Of a stretch of DNA of 64,000 bases, positions 54,180 to 64,000 are shown one piece after another (the stretch's first letter is position 1; the number at the start of each line of letters is the position of its first letter). The position numbers and the translations under genes were made by a program. This DNA is from Adiantum capillus-veneris (taxonomy: Eukaryota; Streptophyta; Polypodiopsida; Polypodiales; Pteridaceae), in assembly GCA_014529385.2 (NCBI GenBank), contig CM043956.1, positions 65,106,620-65,170,619 on the forward strand, given 5' to 3'. The notes under the pieces were generated by a model that saw only the letters and a list, made by a program, of their open reading frames with translations, had not been told where the DNA came from and did not search any database.

Positions 54180-55588
54180 TGTCCAAGCACTTTGCTTTGC
54201 ACAACATAGAGATCTTTTCCAAAATTAAAAATGTAAAATATAGAAGAAAACAAATATAGCTTGAAATTTACTAACCTTCTTGCTCTCTTGTGGCTAGGTT
54301 TTTGGTAGTTTTCTCAAATCTTGTTCGTAGCCATATATGCGAAGAGAGCTATTGGATGTCCCGTACATGCCTTCTTGGCTTGGTTTAGTTCAATCTCTAT
54401 TGAGAAAACTTGCAGACATGCTGCAAAGACTGCCAAGTTCGTATGCTGATAGCATATTCCGAACTTCGAAAACTGCTATGCACTATGTCGTAGAGTGAAG
54501 CCTTGCTTCCTAGAAGTCTATGAGTAAGATGAGATAGAACTAATACTAAATGCTCATAGCAAAAAGGTACGCATGTTGACACACATGTGTCCAAGTAGAG
54601 AAGAATCAATTTGGTCAAAATTTTGTAGAGAATCGTTCTTGCTGAATCGTGCAGCTTATTGAGAAGCATAATTTAGCCCAACTTCATTGATAGAGATAGC
54701 AGCTACAGGCTATCTATCAAGTATCAACTATTTCCAAATATTGCTTGATCAAAGAAACAACTTAACATAGTTATTAACTACCCTTGGCCGTGAAAGTCAT
54801 AGCAGCCTATAGTATGGGTGCTTACTTGAGATTTATCTCATAGCTATGGACTTAGCATGTCCTCTGCGGCGGCGATAGATGCAGGGGCATGATCATGCAC
54901 CCAATACATATATAGATTGGGATTCATGTCCCTGGTAGTTTTGTTGTCTTGAGCCTTGCTCCCTGGGTAATACATGATTGAGGTACCCCTTTTAGAATCG
55001 ACCTTTTCGACATGGCCTATGTTACTTGTACTGCAAGGCACCCTTGCCTTGTTGGAGCACCATAAAATCCCTTGTATGGGTTATCTTTATTGGAGCCTTG
55101 ATTCTTAGGAAAAATTGTGGTAACGACCATCTAAATCGGACGGAATGAACATGCCATAATCATACTTGACCCCTAGGTAATCTCTCAAGGAACCATGGCC
55201 AAGATTAAAATAATGACATGCTCCTGCAATCCAAGCATATACATAAATCTGTGAAAACTACAAGAAGGTGAATCTCAAACCTTATAATCCGCCCGTGTTA
55301 GAATATTTGACAAAAGACCTTGCATGCAATGCCCTTATTGACAAAAATTTTCATGGCTTCTTAACGGTGCTTGATCTCTTGAAATGCTATTGGATGCACC
55401 ATGAAGCATCTCCCATATACCCAAAAACCTTCAACATGTACTGAACTCCGTTAGAAATCCTTGAATCTATGACCTTGTCATGCATGGTGCTCATTCAAAT
55501 TTTCGTAAGTATAAAAAATTGATGGCTTGTCGAATATGTGTCATAATCGTGCTGAGATGCGGCACCTTGCCGTGCTTGATGAAGATTG
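54180..55588. repeat. Dispersed repeat, copy 2 (partner at 28738-30007)
   Basis: It shares the blocks listed for copy 1 in the same order. The best block is about 55388-55588, from TTGGATGCACCATGAAGCATC to TTGATGAAGATT. Homology ends at 55588, where ORF2-like sequence on the minus strand begins. Confidence 0.6.
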
Positions 55589-55589
55589 T

Positions 55590-56390
55590 GATCGACCATA
55601 CTTGATGGAAGAAACATACATTTGGCGTAGAAGCCGTAAAGGACTTCTTTTGAAGGTTGTCCACTCAAATTGTAGCATAGATCTTTGTTGCCTTCCAGAA
55701 AAGACATCCATGGTGCCCCGGCTCGTTCAGGCTCATGAAATATTTGAATGCATGTAAGCAGCTTTCTGCAGATTTTACAAAGCATTGTACATGAGAGCTC
55801 TTGAAGAAGTTCATGGCGCTCGTTAGGGTCTTCACCATGTATTCTTTCGTTGCTGGTCCCTACTCTGGAGCTGGTAGTCTTGGGTAATCTAGCCATGTTG
55901 GCCTGTTATTCTTCAATGCAATTTGTGCCTGCCATGTTCTTACCCTTGGTACAAGACATAACGTAGGGTCCTTCTGTATGGCTGCAGGTTCTCTTGTGAA
56001 CAGAATTAGGTATCTAGAGTTCATGTTCAACCAGTTCTTTCTCTATTTGGGGTGGATATCATCTAAGCCTTCTACCTGCATATCCTTGTAAAGTCTGTCC
56101 TTAACCTGCAATAGATCCACCTTTATCAATGGGTAGGACAGTGATTGTTGATGCCATTGAGCATTGATTTGGTTGGGATTGAGCTAAGTTACATTTACTG
56201 AATGGAGACCTTTCAACTCCCAATCCATTGTTTCTTTCCATTCAGCATCTGCTTCTTGGACAATATGCTCTTTCAGTGCATCTTCCTCAGCTTTAGAAAG
56301 CTGGGCCATTGGCATTTTATCGGCTTCAATGATTGGTAATTGAAACTCTGATTCTCTTGCTAGCCCTTCTGACGGTTGTGTTTCCATATC
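55590..56390 (-). pseudogene. Diverged relative of element B ORF2, C-terminal part
   Basis: On the minus strand the peptides line up with the C-terminal domain of ORF2: EAELxE-type helix (DALKEHIVQEADAEWKETMDW), LCLVPRVRTWQAQ, NRPTWLDYPRLPAPE, LCKICRKLL, and YNLSGQPSKEVLYGFYAKCM, then FLPSS. Stops and frameshifts break it. It is clearly a different, older family from the two B copies. It implies that ORF2 belongs to a wider group of elements. Confidence 0.65.
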
Positions 56391-57162
56391 AGCAAAAGAG
56401 ACTTATGGTAGAGGTTCCTTCCTCCTCCGTGAGTTTTTGTATGTCCCTGTTGTTGAGATGCTGAGGTCTTCACTAAGGATTATCGTATGATGTCACGTGA
56501 GTGTACAATAGGGGGGGTTTATAAGGCCAAAAAGGTAGATTTTACAAAGGAGGATCCCAAATATAGGGGGTAAAATGGTAGTTTTGGTGCAGGTGACGTC
56601 TTCCTAGTACTACTAGTGAATCCCCAGGGTTGAGATAGGCACGTCCTTCTTCAGCGACTATGGAAAATACCTCTACATGTGCATACCTTTTGCTATTGAC
56701 ATTTAGCCTATGAGTTGTATGTTATAGAATTGATATTTTATTATTTATTGCAGTTGACGGGTGGAAAAGACTAGACCCAGTTTGGCCTATGCGAATGGAT
56801 ATGTATATCATGTACATTTTATTATTCAAGTGCTCTTTTATGAGCTTTGGCCATTTATGACCGGCCGGCCAGTTTGTAACCAATTTGACCATTCAAGAAA
56901 TCTATATAACAAATACGTGCAAGAGGGAAATGGTTCTTCTCCCCTCTGCCCTCTTCTCTCTCGCCGTGCTAGCGTAGCACTCCGCTCTAGGAGGTGCGCT
57001 TGCACGTGCTCTCTCGTTCTATCACGCTCTCTTTCTCTCTCTGCTTGTGTACAACGTGGATTAGGCGTCGTGTGATTCGAGGTATGTAGATTTAGTTGTT
57101 TATGTCTCGCTATGTGGTATTTTCGAGTATTTTGCAGGGCAGCGAGACTTCCGACTGTAGCA
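56391..57162 (+). repeat. Candidate LTR ending at 57162
   Basis: The sequence ends CTGTAGCA and is followed by a tRNA-iMet primer site, as expected for an LTR 3' end. CTATATAAC at about 56902 may be its TATA box. The start was not identified; candidates lie between 56449 and 56760. No partner LTR was found. Confidence 0.4.
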
Positions 57163-57163
57163 G

Positions 57164-57176
57164 TGGTATCAGAGCC
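57164..57176 (+). promoter_or_regulatory. Candidate tRNA-iMet primer binding site
   Basis: TGGTATCAGAGCC matches the 3' end complement of plant initiator tRNA-Met, two bases after a CA. It is the classic primer site of plant copia and some gypsy elements. No gag or pol follows. Confidence 0.6.
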
Positions 57177-58086
57177 CAGGATACGCTCCAAAGATTAAGG
57201 ATCTCAATAATCAAAAGCTAAGCAAATCAATTTTTTTAATTATCTATTTATTCTACTTACATATGTTTACGATTCATTGAACTGTGATTGTACATGCTCA
57301 CTATTAACTTTATTGATTAGAGCCAGTATGAAAATTAGAGTATTCATGTTAATGAAGCATATGAAGCATCTGATGTTGAAAGTAGTTCGTGTTATGACTT
57401 CTACAAATTTTAGAGAAAATTAATCAGCTGAAGATGTACAATATAGAAAGGTAGATGTATATAGTCCTTGTTTGGGATTTGTAGAAGAAGAAGAAGGTAG
57501 TAGAGAGATTTTAGCAAAATCTGAGTAATTCGAAGAGACCTTAAGAAAATTGAGTTCAAGGGCTTGAGGAAGTTTGAGAGAATGGATTGATGACCACTTA
57601 GATTGAAAACTTTTGAGCCGGCTTTGGCATCAAATCATAGCGGGAACCAACCCCGACATAGGGTCAACAATTCAAACCTGCAAAATAAATAAATAAATAC
57701 ATTAATCAATTAAGTCTACTGCTCTCGACAACAAAAGATATCGTGGATTTGCTACATGTGCTCGAAATTGGCAGCATGCCCCAACCTCCCTTCTCTGTGC
57801 GCATCATCATCGTCATCATGTCACCATAAAGGCCAGGGCAGATTTGGCGTGTGCTAAGGCATTAAGTAGGCGAAAGCATGGTAGTGCAGGCATTGATAGG
57901 CAGCGTTGCATCAGTTTCTCGTGACAACCTCGCTACCCCTTGCCCGATAGGATGTGTCCATTGACGCCAACAAAATCTCATGCACAACTAGGTGCGTAGA
58001 CCACTAGATGCCATGCAAAAAACTGAGCAAGGAGCGGCCGAACGTGCAGTCCAACACTTGCTTATCACCTCAGCATCTCTCCCTCT
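57177..58086. other. No gene recognised
   Basis: Possible internal region of a non-coding LTR element after the primer site. No recognisable protein is encoded. Confidence 0.3.
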
Positions 58087-58137
58087 TTGCCGAATAGTGG
58101 CGTTAACCACCCTCAGTTAGCCATGCAATTCTGGATT

Positions 58138-58198
<61 letters not shown>

Positions 58199-58293
58199 AC
58201 GGCCGTCAACCTCTCTCTCTCTCCCTCTCTCTATCAACCAACTTTTCAGTCGACCCTTTTTCTCTCAGCCAACCACTGGTGCACAACCTCGAC

Positions 58294-58363
<70 letters not shown>

Positions 58364-58671
58364 CCAGCCGCCACCGATGCCATGCAGCGGCTCAACCCCC
58401 AATGTCACTCTTATCTTTCTCTGGTTCACAGCCTACCACACCTACAGCTTTAGGTGGGTTGCATGCAGCCTTTGCCGCTGTGTCAAACAAGCAATTATCT
58501 CTACCGTCGCCATCAACTCAGGCTACCCCCAAGTTTGAGTGGTTGAGCATGGACGATGCCATGCATCCGTCTAATTATCACTCCCTTCTCTCCCGTTCTC
58601 ACACACATGCACTGGAGCCGTCATCGGCCAGTTTTGATTGCAGCTTGGCTCTATTTTTCTCTCATAATTGA
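58087..58671 (+). other. Open frame across two (CT)n microsatellites, doubtful gene
   Basis: The 194-codon frame is opened by CT repeats (58144-58197 and about 58294-58358), which encode Ser-Leu runs. The part after them (PMSLLSFSGSQPTTPTALGG and on) has ordinary composition but no recognised domain. A real exon cannot be excluded, but the repeats alone explain most of the frame. Confidence 0.2.
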
Positions 58672-61600
58672 CGCGCATACACACACACACACACACACCT
58701 ACAAGAAGTCGTAAGTCCATCATCCTCTGCAGTTCGACTCTTTCTCTTTCTCTCCACCATAAACGTTGGCGTCTGTACTACATTATTACCCTCTCGAGTT
58801 TTGTTATTAGCTTGAAATGGTATCTTCAAAGAGTTTCGGCTTTTCCTCGACGATTTGAAAGGCTTCTTGACAACCAGCTGCTTGAGGCTGTGTTTCCTCC
58901 TCGAGCGCACCTTGCGCGGAGCACGATTAGACGAAGAGGAGCCCAATAGCCCCTCTGCATGGTACAGTGGCGAGAATGCCAAGAATATACTGCTAAGCCA
59001 TCCTCTTCACCCTGCCCTTCAATATTGACACCATGCATGGAGGTCATCTACGCCTTCGTTTGCAGTGTTAACCCCCTGCCCCAGTGGGTGTAGTCCAAGG
59101 TGACAGTAAGCGTCGACGCAGCTCTCGGTAAGCCGCCATGCGCATTTGGCAAGCAAATGGTGGTGCTAGATCGACTTGAAGCACACTGGTGCAGCTTTGA
59201 CTCCCTGCTTCTGGACTTCCAATCCTACCTCCTCAGCAGCCAGGCCACAATGACCCTCATCATCTCATCAAGCACCCAGGGATCTTCCTGCGCTACCTGA
59301 CATGGCATGGCAACAATAAGGCCGCTACTCCTATCTGCTACATCTCTCTGTCCGTGTTCTCAAGCCGTGCCTGCAGAGAAAGAATGACCCACCACTAGGC
59401 TCTCAAAGCGAGGACGGGGATTGGCGCAGAGTAGGCCTTCAAAGGCTTCACAAAAGGTTAGGCAATGGCATGATCACATTCTTCCCTTCGCCTGTAATGT
59501 CAGAGGAGCATTCTATTACTGCTTGTGCGGTTGTAGCTCAAGCTTGTACCTCTCATATACACTATTTTTAGGGCTTGCTTTTCTTTGCACGGTTTTCTTC
59601 TCTTGTTATATCAGATGCATTGACGTAGTCATCCACAAGACTACATAACCATTATCCCTTTATATAATAAACTTTAAGCGTTATTATTTAAAGTGCTTCC
59701 AAAAGATGAACCCTTCATTGTGTAGGGTTCTTTTCCTTGAGACATTGCTTGTTGAGCACCTTGCTTGTCAGTGGTGGGGAGAGCTACAATATTTTTTCAT
59801 GCTTGTGATGGGAAGCAGTATTCGAGACAAATCATTTTCCTAACCATACACAGAAAGAGGAAAGTTTAGAAGAATGACTTGTATTTTTTCTCTTTACACT
59901 CCTCTTAAATTTCAAGCGGAATGATTTCTTTTCCTCCTGGTCCTAAGGGGCATTATTGAATTTTCAAGTAACATGATTGTAAGCTGAGACACACTTTCCC
60001 AGGTGGGAAGGGCTGTAGCTTTCAATCTTGTACGGTTTGTGTCTTTTTTTTTGTTTTGCTTTGATATTTGTGTGTCTATATTAAGGAGGAGATAAGCGCT
60101 GCTATGTCCCTTGGTATTTCAGTGTTTGTGTATCCCTTCAAAGATGACCAATGAAAGTAGTTCCTACAGAAGAAAAATTAAAAAAAAATTAAATTAAACA
60201 CGTAATTCTCTTTGAGAGAGCAATGGTGAATATCAAACGTTGGATCAGAGTAATCATAGCAATGTTTGTTGATCGAGTTAGGACTTACAAAAAAATATTT
60301 TTCCTGACTGAAGAAAATAAGGGTACACCTACAGCTCTTTTGCTTTTTTAAGTCAACATTCCAAGATTTTCAGGTATTTAGTACACTACAACTGGTAAAA
60401 CTTTATCAATTTACTTGAAGGAAAGATGGAATCTAGCTCATGTTTTGCTATTTTAGCTAGTTTCAACAACACTGGCAAAATTTTACTAACTTCTAATTTT
60501 CTTGCGACAACAATCAATGGGTTTATATATTGAGTGGCATAAAATGGTAACCATCTTTTTGCAACATTTCTCAGCCTACTCAACGTCCTCTTCCTCATAT
60601 GTGTATATATTTTTCTACGCTATTAAGTTATCTAGAGTAAATTCCCTCTCTTCGTTTAACCTTTGTGGCGACACATACATTGTACTCTTCCCAAGAATGT
60701 CACCTTAGTCATATATTTATATTACCACCCTTTTCTTTTGCTTTGTAAATAAAAGTAAGCATACAATAACCAACTATATACCCCCAAACTTTCTTACCTC
60801 TTGTGAATTAGTAGTAGAAAAAATAATATATCCATATTCCACTCCATATAGATAAATTCCCATGGAAATCAACTCTCCACTTGTCTTTACCAAAGATTAT
60901 GGTCCCTCTCTACAAGTCTTCTATGTCCCCTACATAGGTGGCCCAATATCTCTTAAGAATATACATATAGTTTCTCTCCTTTCAAAAAGACTCCAATTGT
61001 ATATTCTTTTCACAAGCAAATAATATTGGGCCCTCCTCTATTTGTTTAAGCATCATAGCCTTTTGAAAAAGCATGATTCCCCTTGGATGCATACAAGCAA
61101 AGGGCCCATACAAGAAGATTTTGAAGCAAAAGGTTCCCTAGCCTAGTGTGGACCTTCCAAACCGAATTCCTTGGTGCATGGGCGTGAAGAATAGTCCAAA
61201 TTCATATCAAACATGTTGAGAAGGTCAATTTTGCCTTTTGAAGCATGTCATTCCGAGCTACAGGTAAAAAGTTATGGTCAAAATAGTGTAAATCTGTCAG
61301 ATTCGCAGCAAAAGGGAACTGTAAATCAAGTAAATCAAGAGAGTGAGATCTTATTTTTCCCCTACTCATCTTCTAGAAGAGCAATGAGTGTTCAAGGTCA
61401 CTTGCATGTGATGGGACCAACCTAAAGATGCTTTCTAAATGCCAAGACAGACAAGTTGAGATACCCCGCAGGAGCCACCCGTAGGGCCTCATGGTGGGGC
61501 CCACCTACATTATGCACCCCTATGGAGCCTTCACGGTCTAAAATGATATTTTTGGTGAATAAATAGTCCCTTTTATGTCCAATATTCAATGAGTGGTCAA
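58672..61600. other. No gene recognised; mostly AT-rich DNA
   Basis: Short frames at 58668-58949, 59100-59300 and 59421-59648 lack recognisable similarity. A short (CA)n run is at about 58681-58697. From 59650 on the sequence is AT-rich without visible repeats or termini. Confidence 0.35.
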
Positions 61601-62670
61601 AGGACACTTAATTAGGTCTAATCACTTACTCTAATTAAGTGTAGCATAATCCCACTCCTACACAACTATAAATAGCCCCCCTTGGAGAGACTCAAGGACA
61701 CACACACCTATATTTTCAACTTCATGTTGTTTCTTGATCAATAGTAGAGAAAACCCCAACTCTCCCTCTTTCACATCCTCCGTCCTAACCCTCCTCTTTG
61801 GAGGAAGTGCAACTCTATTCTCCACTCTCTCCATTCTACAATCTCTTACTCCATCAACCCAATAAATCATTTGTAGCACCTCAATAACTTGTAAATACAC
61901 CATGATCTCTCTAATGGTTATGTTAATGATCATGAAATCATCTTCAAAAACTTTCAAGTGTCGCAATTCGTGATGGTTAGCCAGCGTCTGTCCTCCCCTT
62001 AAAAGGTGTGCGAGAAATCAAGTAAGTGTTCTATTCTCAATTTACCATTGGTTTGTTTCTCCACACTTATTCAATTGGTCTAAAGAAATTTCTCACTCCA
62101 ACTCTCTTTTGCTTCATTACATATGCATGTGGCTACCTCTCATGGTGATTTTATTTGTGTCACGGCATTGCATAGATGGAGATGAGCTCTCTATGAAAAG
62201 TGTGTTAGTTTGATGTAAGTGATTCTCTTGTGTGTTTGAGAGGCAAGTCTTGCGCGCATGATTTTTTTTTGATGAGTGCTTGAGAGAGGCAGAGTTTGGA
62301 TGTATTATGGGTATTCTTATGGGGAGAAGGTGAATGCTATTCCACAAATTGCATATTTCATTTTGATGCACGGCATTGGGTTGCATAATCGTTGATGGTG
62401 TTCAAGTGTCCAAAGTGTATATAGAGTAAGGGGGTTTTCAAAGTGTGTTGCTTGGGTGGGTGAGTGGAAGTGTTACTTTTTTGATTGGTTTCCTTCTCCA
62501 CTCCCAAAAGAAGGTGGTGCCCCAAGTAGTGTGCGTACCTCTTTACGAACATTTTGTGAGGGTAGGCCCATTGGTTTGGGTTTAGAGGCCCCATTTCAAA
62601 AAGCTCGCCCTCATAAAGTGGTGCCCCCACTGAGGAACATATTTCCAAGTTACCTTCAAATTCTTTAGTG

Positions 62671-62883
62671 ATGAACAGTGGAGTTCCCATCTATCCATTT
62701 CATTTTGCACAACATATTAGAGTAAATGTTCACATAGATAGAAAAGTCTTTTTCCAGCAACGCATTGTTTTTATGTTTGGTGCAGAAAGACTTAGAGAAA
62801 TACTGGCATCACCCTATCCAATTATACTTCCAATCATCAATTATGAAACTTCTTTTGATGTTCACGTTTTCATTTTGTTTTAA
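62671..62883 (+). CDS. Small ORF 1 of element C leader (70 residues), unknown
   Basis: The ATG at 62671 opens a 70-residue frame ending at TAA (62881-62883). It contains FGAERLREILAS and PIILPIINYE and ends DVHVFILF. It is clearly related to the next ORF, with about half of the last 43 positions identical by eye and exactly the same length. The family is not recognised. It lies between the candidate primer site and gag. Confidence 0.45.
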   Translation: MNSGVPIYPFHFAQHIRVNVHIDRKVFFQQRIVFMFGAERLREILASPYPIILPIINYETSFDVHVFILF

Positions 62884-62966
62884 AGGCAGGAACAAGGAGT
62901 GGTGAAGGGGTGCTCAAGGGCCATATGAAGGAACGAGGTCTTCAAACCAACAACGAGGAGTAGCAC

Positions 62967-63179
62967 ATGAATCACGATCAAAATAATGAACCTTTTAGGC
63001 CTATTGCTCGGCAATCCATTGATATAATAATTGCAACTAAGTTTAGGTTTCAGTCTATCATAAGGAGGATATTTGGATCCACTCGCCTCAATGAAATCAA
63101 TGCTTCAATTAATCCATTTATTCTACCTATGATAAAGTACGAATTAACAATGGATGTGTACATCTTCATTTTAATGTAA
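62967..63179 (+). CDS. Small ORF 2 of element C leader (70 residues), paralogue of ORF 1
   Basis: The ATG at 62967 opens a 70-residue frame ending at TAA (63177-63179). It contains FGSTRLNEINAS and PFILPMIKYE and ends DVYIFILM, aligning with ORF 1 without gaps over the C-terminal 43 residues. The two probably arose by tandem duplication. The function is unknown. Confidence 0.45.
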   Translation: MNHDQNNEPFRPIARQSIDIIIATKFRFQSIIRRIFGSTRLNEINASINPFILPMIKYELTMDVYIFILM

Positions 63180-63263
63180 TCAGAGTTATAGTGTCAATAA
63201 TCTTGTGCGGCCTGTAAGAGAAAAGTTTCTTTATAAAAAGAGATTTAAAAAAGTCTAAACAAA

Positions 63264-64000
63264 ATGTCAAGTTCTTTTCCCACATTCTATGCAAGAAGTG
63301 GAGAAGATGCGCAAGAGTTTCTTGACAACTTGGAGATGGCACATCTCATATCCGGGAGAGATGAAGAGAAAGTAAAGCTACGAGCCTTCCCGTTGGTTCT
63401 AAAAGCAGAAGCTAAAGCATGGTATGAGACCTTGCAACCCCAAATCAAGTCCAATTGGGAGAGACCGCGAGCAAGCTTCCTCTCCAAGTTCGGGCAAGGT
63501 GATACTTCTGAAGGACTATGGAAATGTCTTATTGGGCATAAGCAGGTATCAGTTGAAGACTATCCCTCTTATGAAGCAACCTTTGTCAATCTATGGGGTA
63601 GGTGGGAGGCTACATTAGAAAATCATGGTGGTGCACCTAACTTTCTAAAAAAAGAGAGATTCATGGTTGGCTTGTATCCACTTTTAAAGGCTAAAGTAGA
63701 GCTAAAATTCCCATCCACCTTCGAAGAAGCACGTGAGGTAGCCATCATCAAGTTTAGAAAACTACACTTCCAAGCACATAGAGCAAGGGGTTTGAATGAA
63801 GTGAGTGAGAGGGAGTCTTCACAAACCATGGAAGCACCAATTAGGGCCCCTCTTGCACAATCTTCACAAATAGGAGATAACTCTCAACAAGAGGTTTTAC
63901 AAAGGCTTACTCAACAGCTTGAGAACCTCACTCTGAATCTAGTACAAGGCCTACCTCAACAACGACAACCAAGAGAAGGGAATCGCAATCAACGAAGACA
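63264..64000 (+). CDS. Element C gag, 5' part (runs off the window)
   Basis: The ATG at 63264 opens a frame without stops to the last base, about 245 codons. It starts MSSSFPTFYARSGEDAQEFL and contains the usual retrotransposon gag pattern: FLDNLEMAHLISG, AEAKAWYETL, WERPRASFLSKF, EDYPSYEATFVNLW and a C-terminal Gln-rich stretch. This is a capsid-type gag domain, complete here; zinc knuckles, if any, would be outside the window. The frame looks intact, unlike the other elements. Confidence 0.75.
   Translation, partial: MSSSFPTFYARSGEDAQEFLDNLEMAHLISGRDEEKVKLRAFPLVLKAEAKAWYETLQPQIKSNWERPRASFLSKFGQGDTSEGLWKCLIGHKQVSVEDYPSYEATFVNLWGRWEATLENHGGAPNFLKKERFMVGLYPLLKAKVELKFPSTFEEAREVAIIKFRKLHFQAHRARGLNEVSERESSQTMEAPIRAPLAQSSQIGDNSQQEVLQRLTQQLENLTLNLVQGLPQQRQPREGNRNQRR

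Larger units (their letters stand above)
61601..64000 (+). mobile_element. Element C: start of an LTR retrotransposon running off the window
   Basis: CTATAAATAGCCCC at about 61667-61680 is a TATA-like box, suggesting an LTR. A possible LTR end is CCTCA (62613), followed by GTGGTGCCCCCACTGAGG as a candidate primer site (tRNA not identified). Two related small ORFs and then a gag-type frame follow. LTR borders cannot be fixed because the 3' LTR is outside the window. Confidence 0.5.

Overview
The window reads as nuclear DNA of a land plant with a repeat-rich genome. The evidence is a two-exon tau-class glutathione S-transferase gene with a GT-AG intron, and nested plant-type Ty3/gypsy LTR retrotransposons primed by tRNA-Asp. 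There are also a LINE 3' end, a hAT-like MITE with an 8-bp target duplication, and many long CT/GA/CA microsatellites. A fern or other non-flowering vascular plant is my inference from the style of the proteins; the sequence does not prove it. Nothing looks prokaryotic, and no CRISPR array, intact rRNA gene or intact tRNA gene was seen.

Layout. 1-3480 is the 3' end of a decayed Ty3/gypsy pol (element G1: RNase H, two zinc-binding modules, integrase, then a second protease). 4977-18933 is a complete 13.96-kb element (A) with two LTRs, PBS, polypurine tract and a perfect 5-bp target duplication (ATGAC). A sits inside an older element, B-forward (4882-4976 plus 18934-25128), of which the 3' half remains. 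25129-34700 is mostly old repeats: microsatellites, a dispersed repeat with a partner copy at 54.2-55.6 kb, a minus-strand gypsy protease remnant and two orphan tRNA-iMet-type primer sites (the second near 57.2 kb). 34.7-41.0 kb is a tandem GST cluster: a promoter-plus-exon fragment, one apparently intact gene and one broken copy, with insertions between them. 40997-41637 is a LINE 3' end. 41638-53612 is B-minus, with a complete 5' LTR, PBS, gag, a large coiled-coil ORF2, polypurine tract and truncated 3' LTR, but no reverse transcriptase or integrase. After it come a 199-bp tandem duplication, the partner dispersed repeat and a third, diverged ORF2 relative (55590-56390). The right edge (about 61.6-64.0 kb) is the start of another LTR element (C) whose gag runs off the window.

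Most interesting points. (1) B elements carry arrays of a 24-bp perfect palindrome spaced about 285 bp apart, far better conserved than the DNA between. (2) Element A and its relative G1 both encode a second, canonical retropepsin downstream of integrase, while A's normal protease has a non-canonical active site. (3) B encodes gag and a large unrecognised coiled-coil protein but no pol, so it should depend on another element. (4) G1 has two consecutive HHCC modules, both with all four ligands. (5) All three GST promoter copies share an as-1/ocs-like element.
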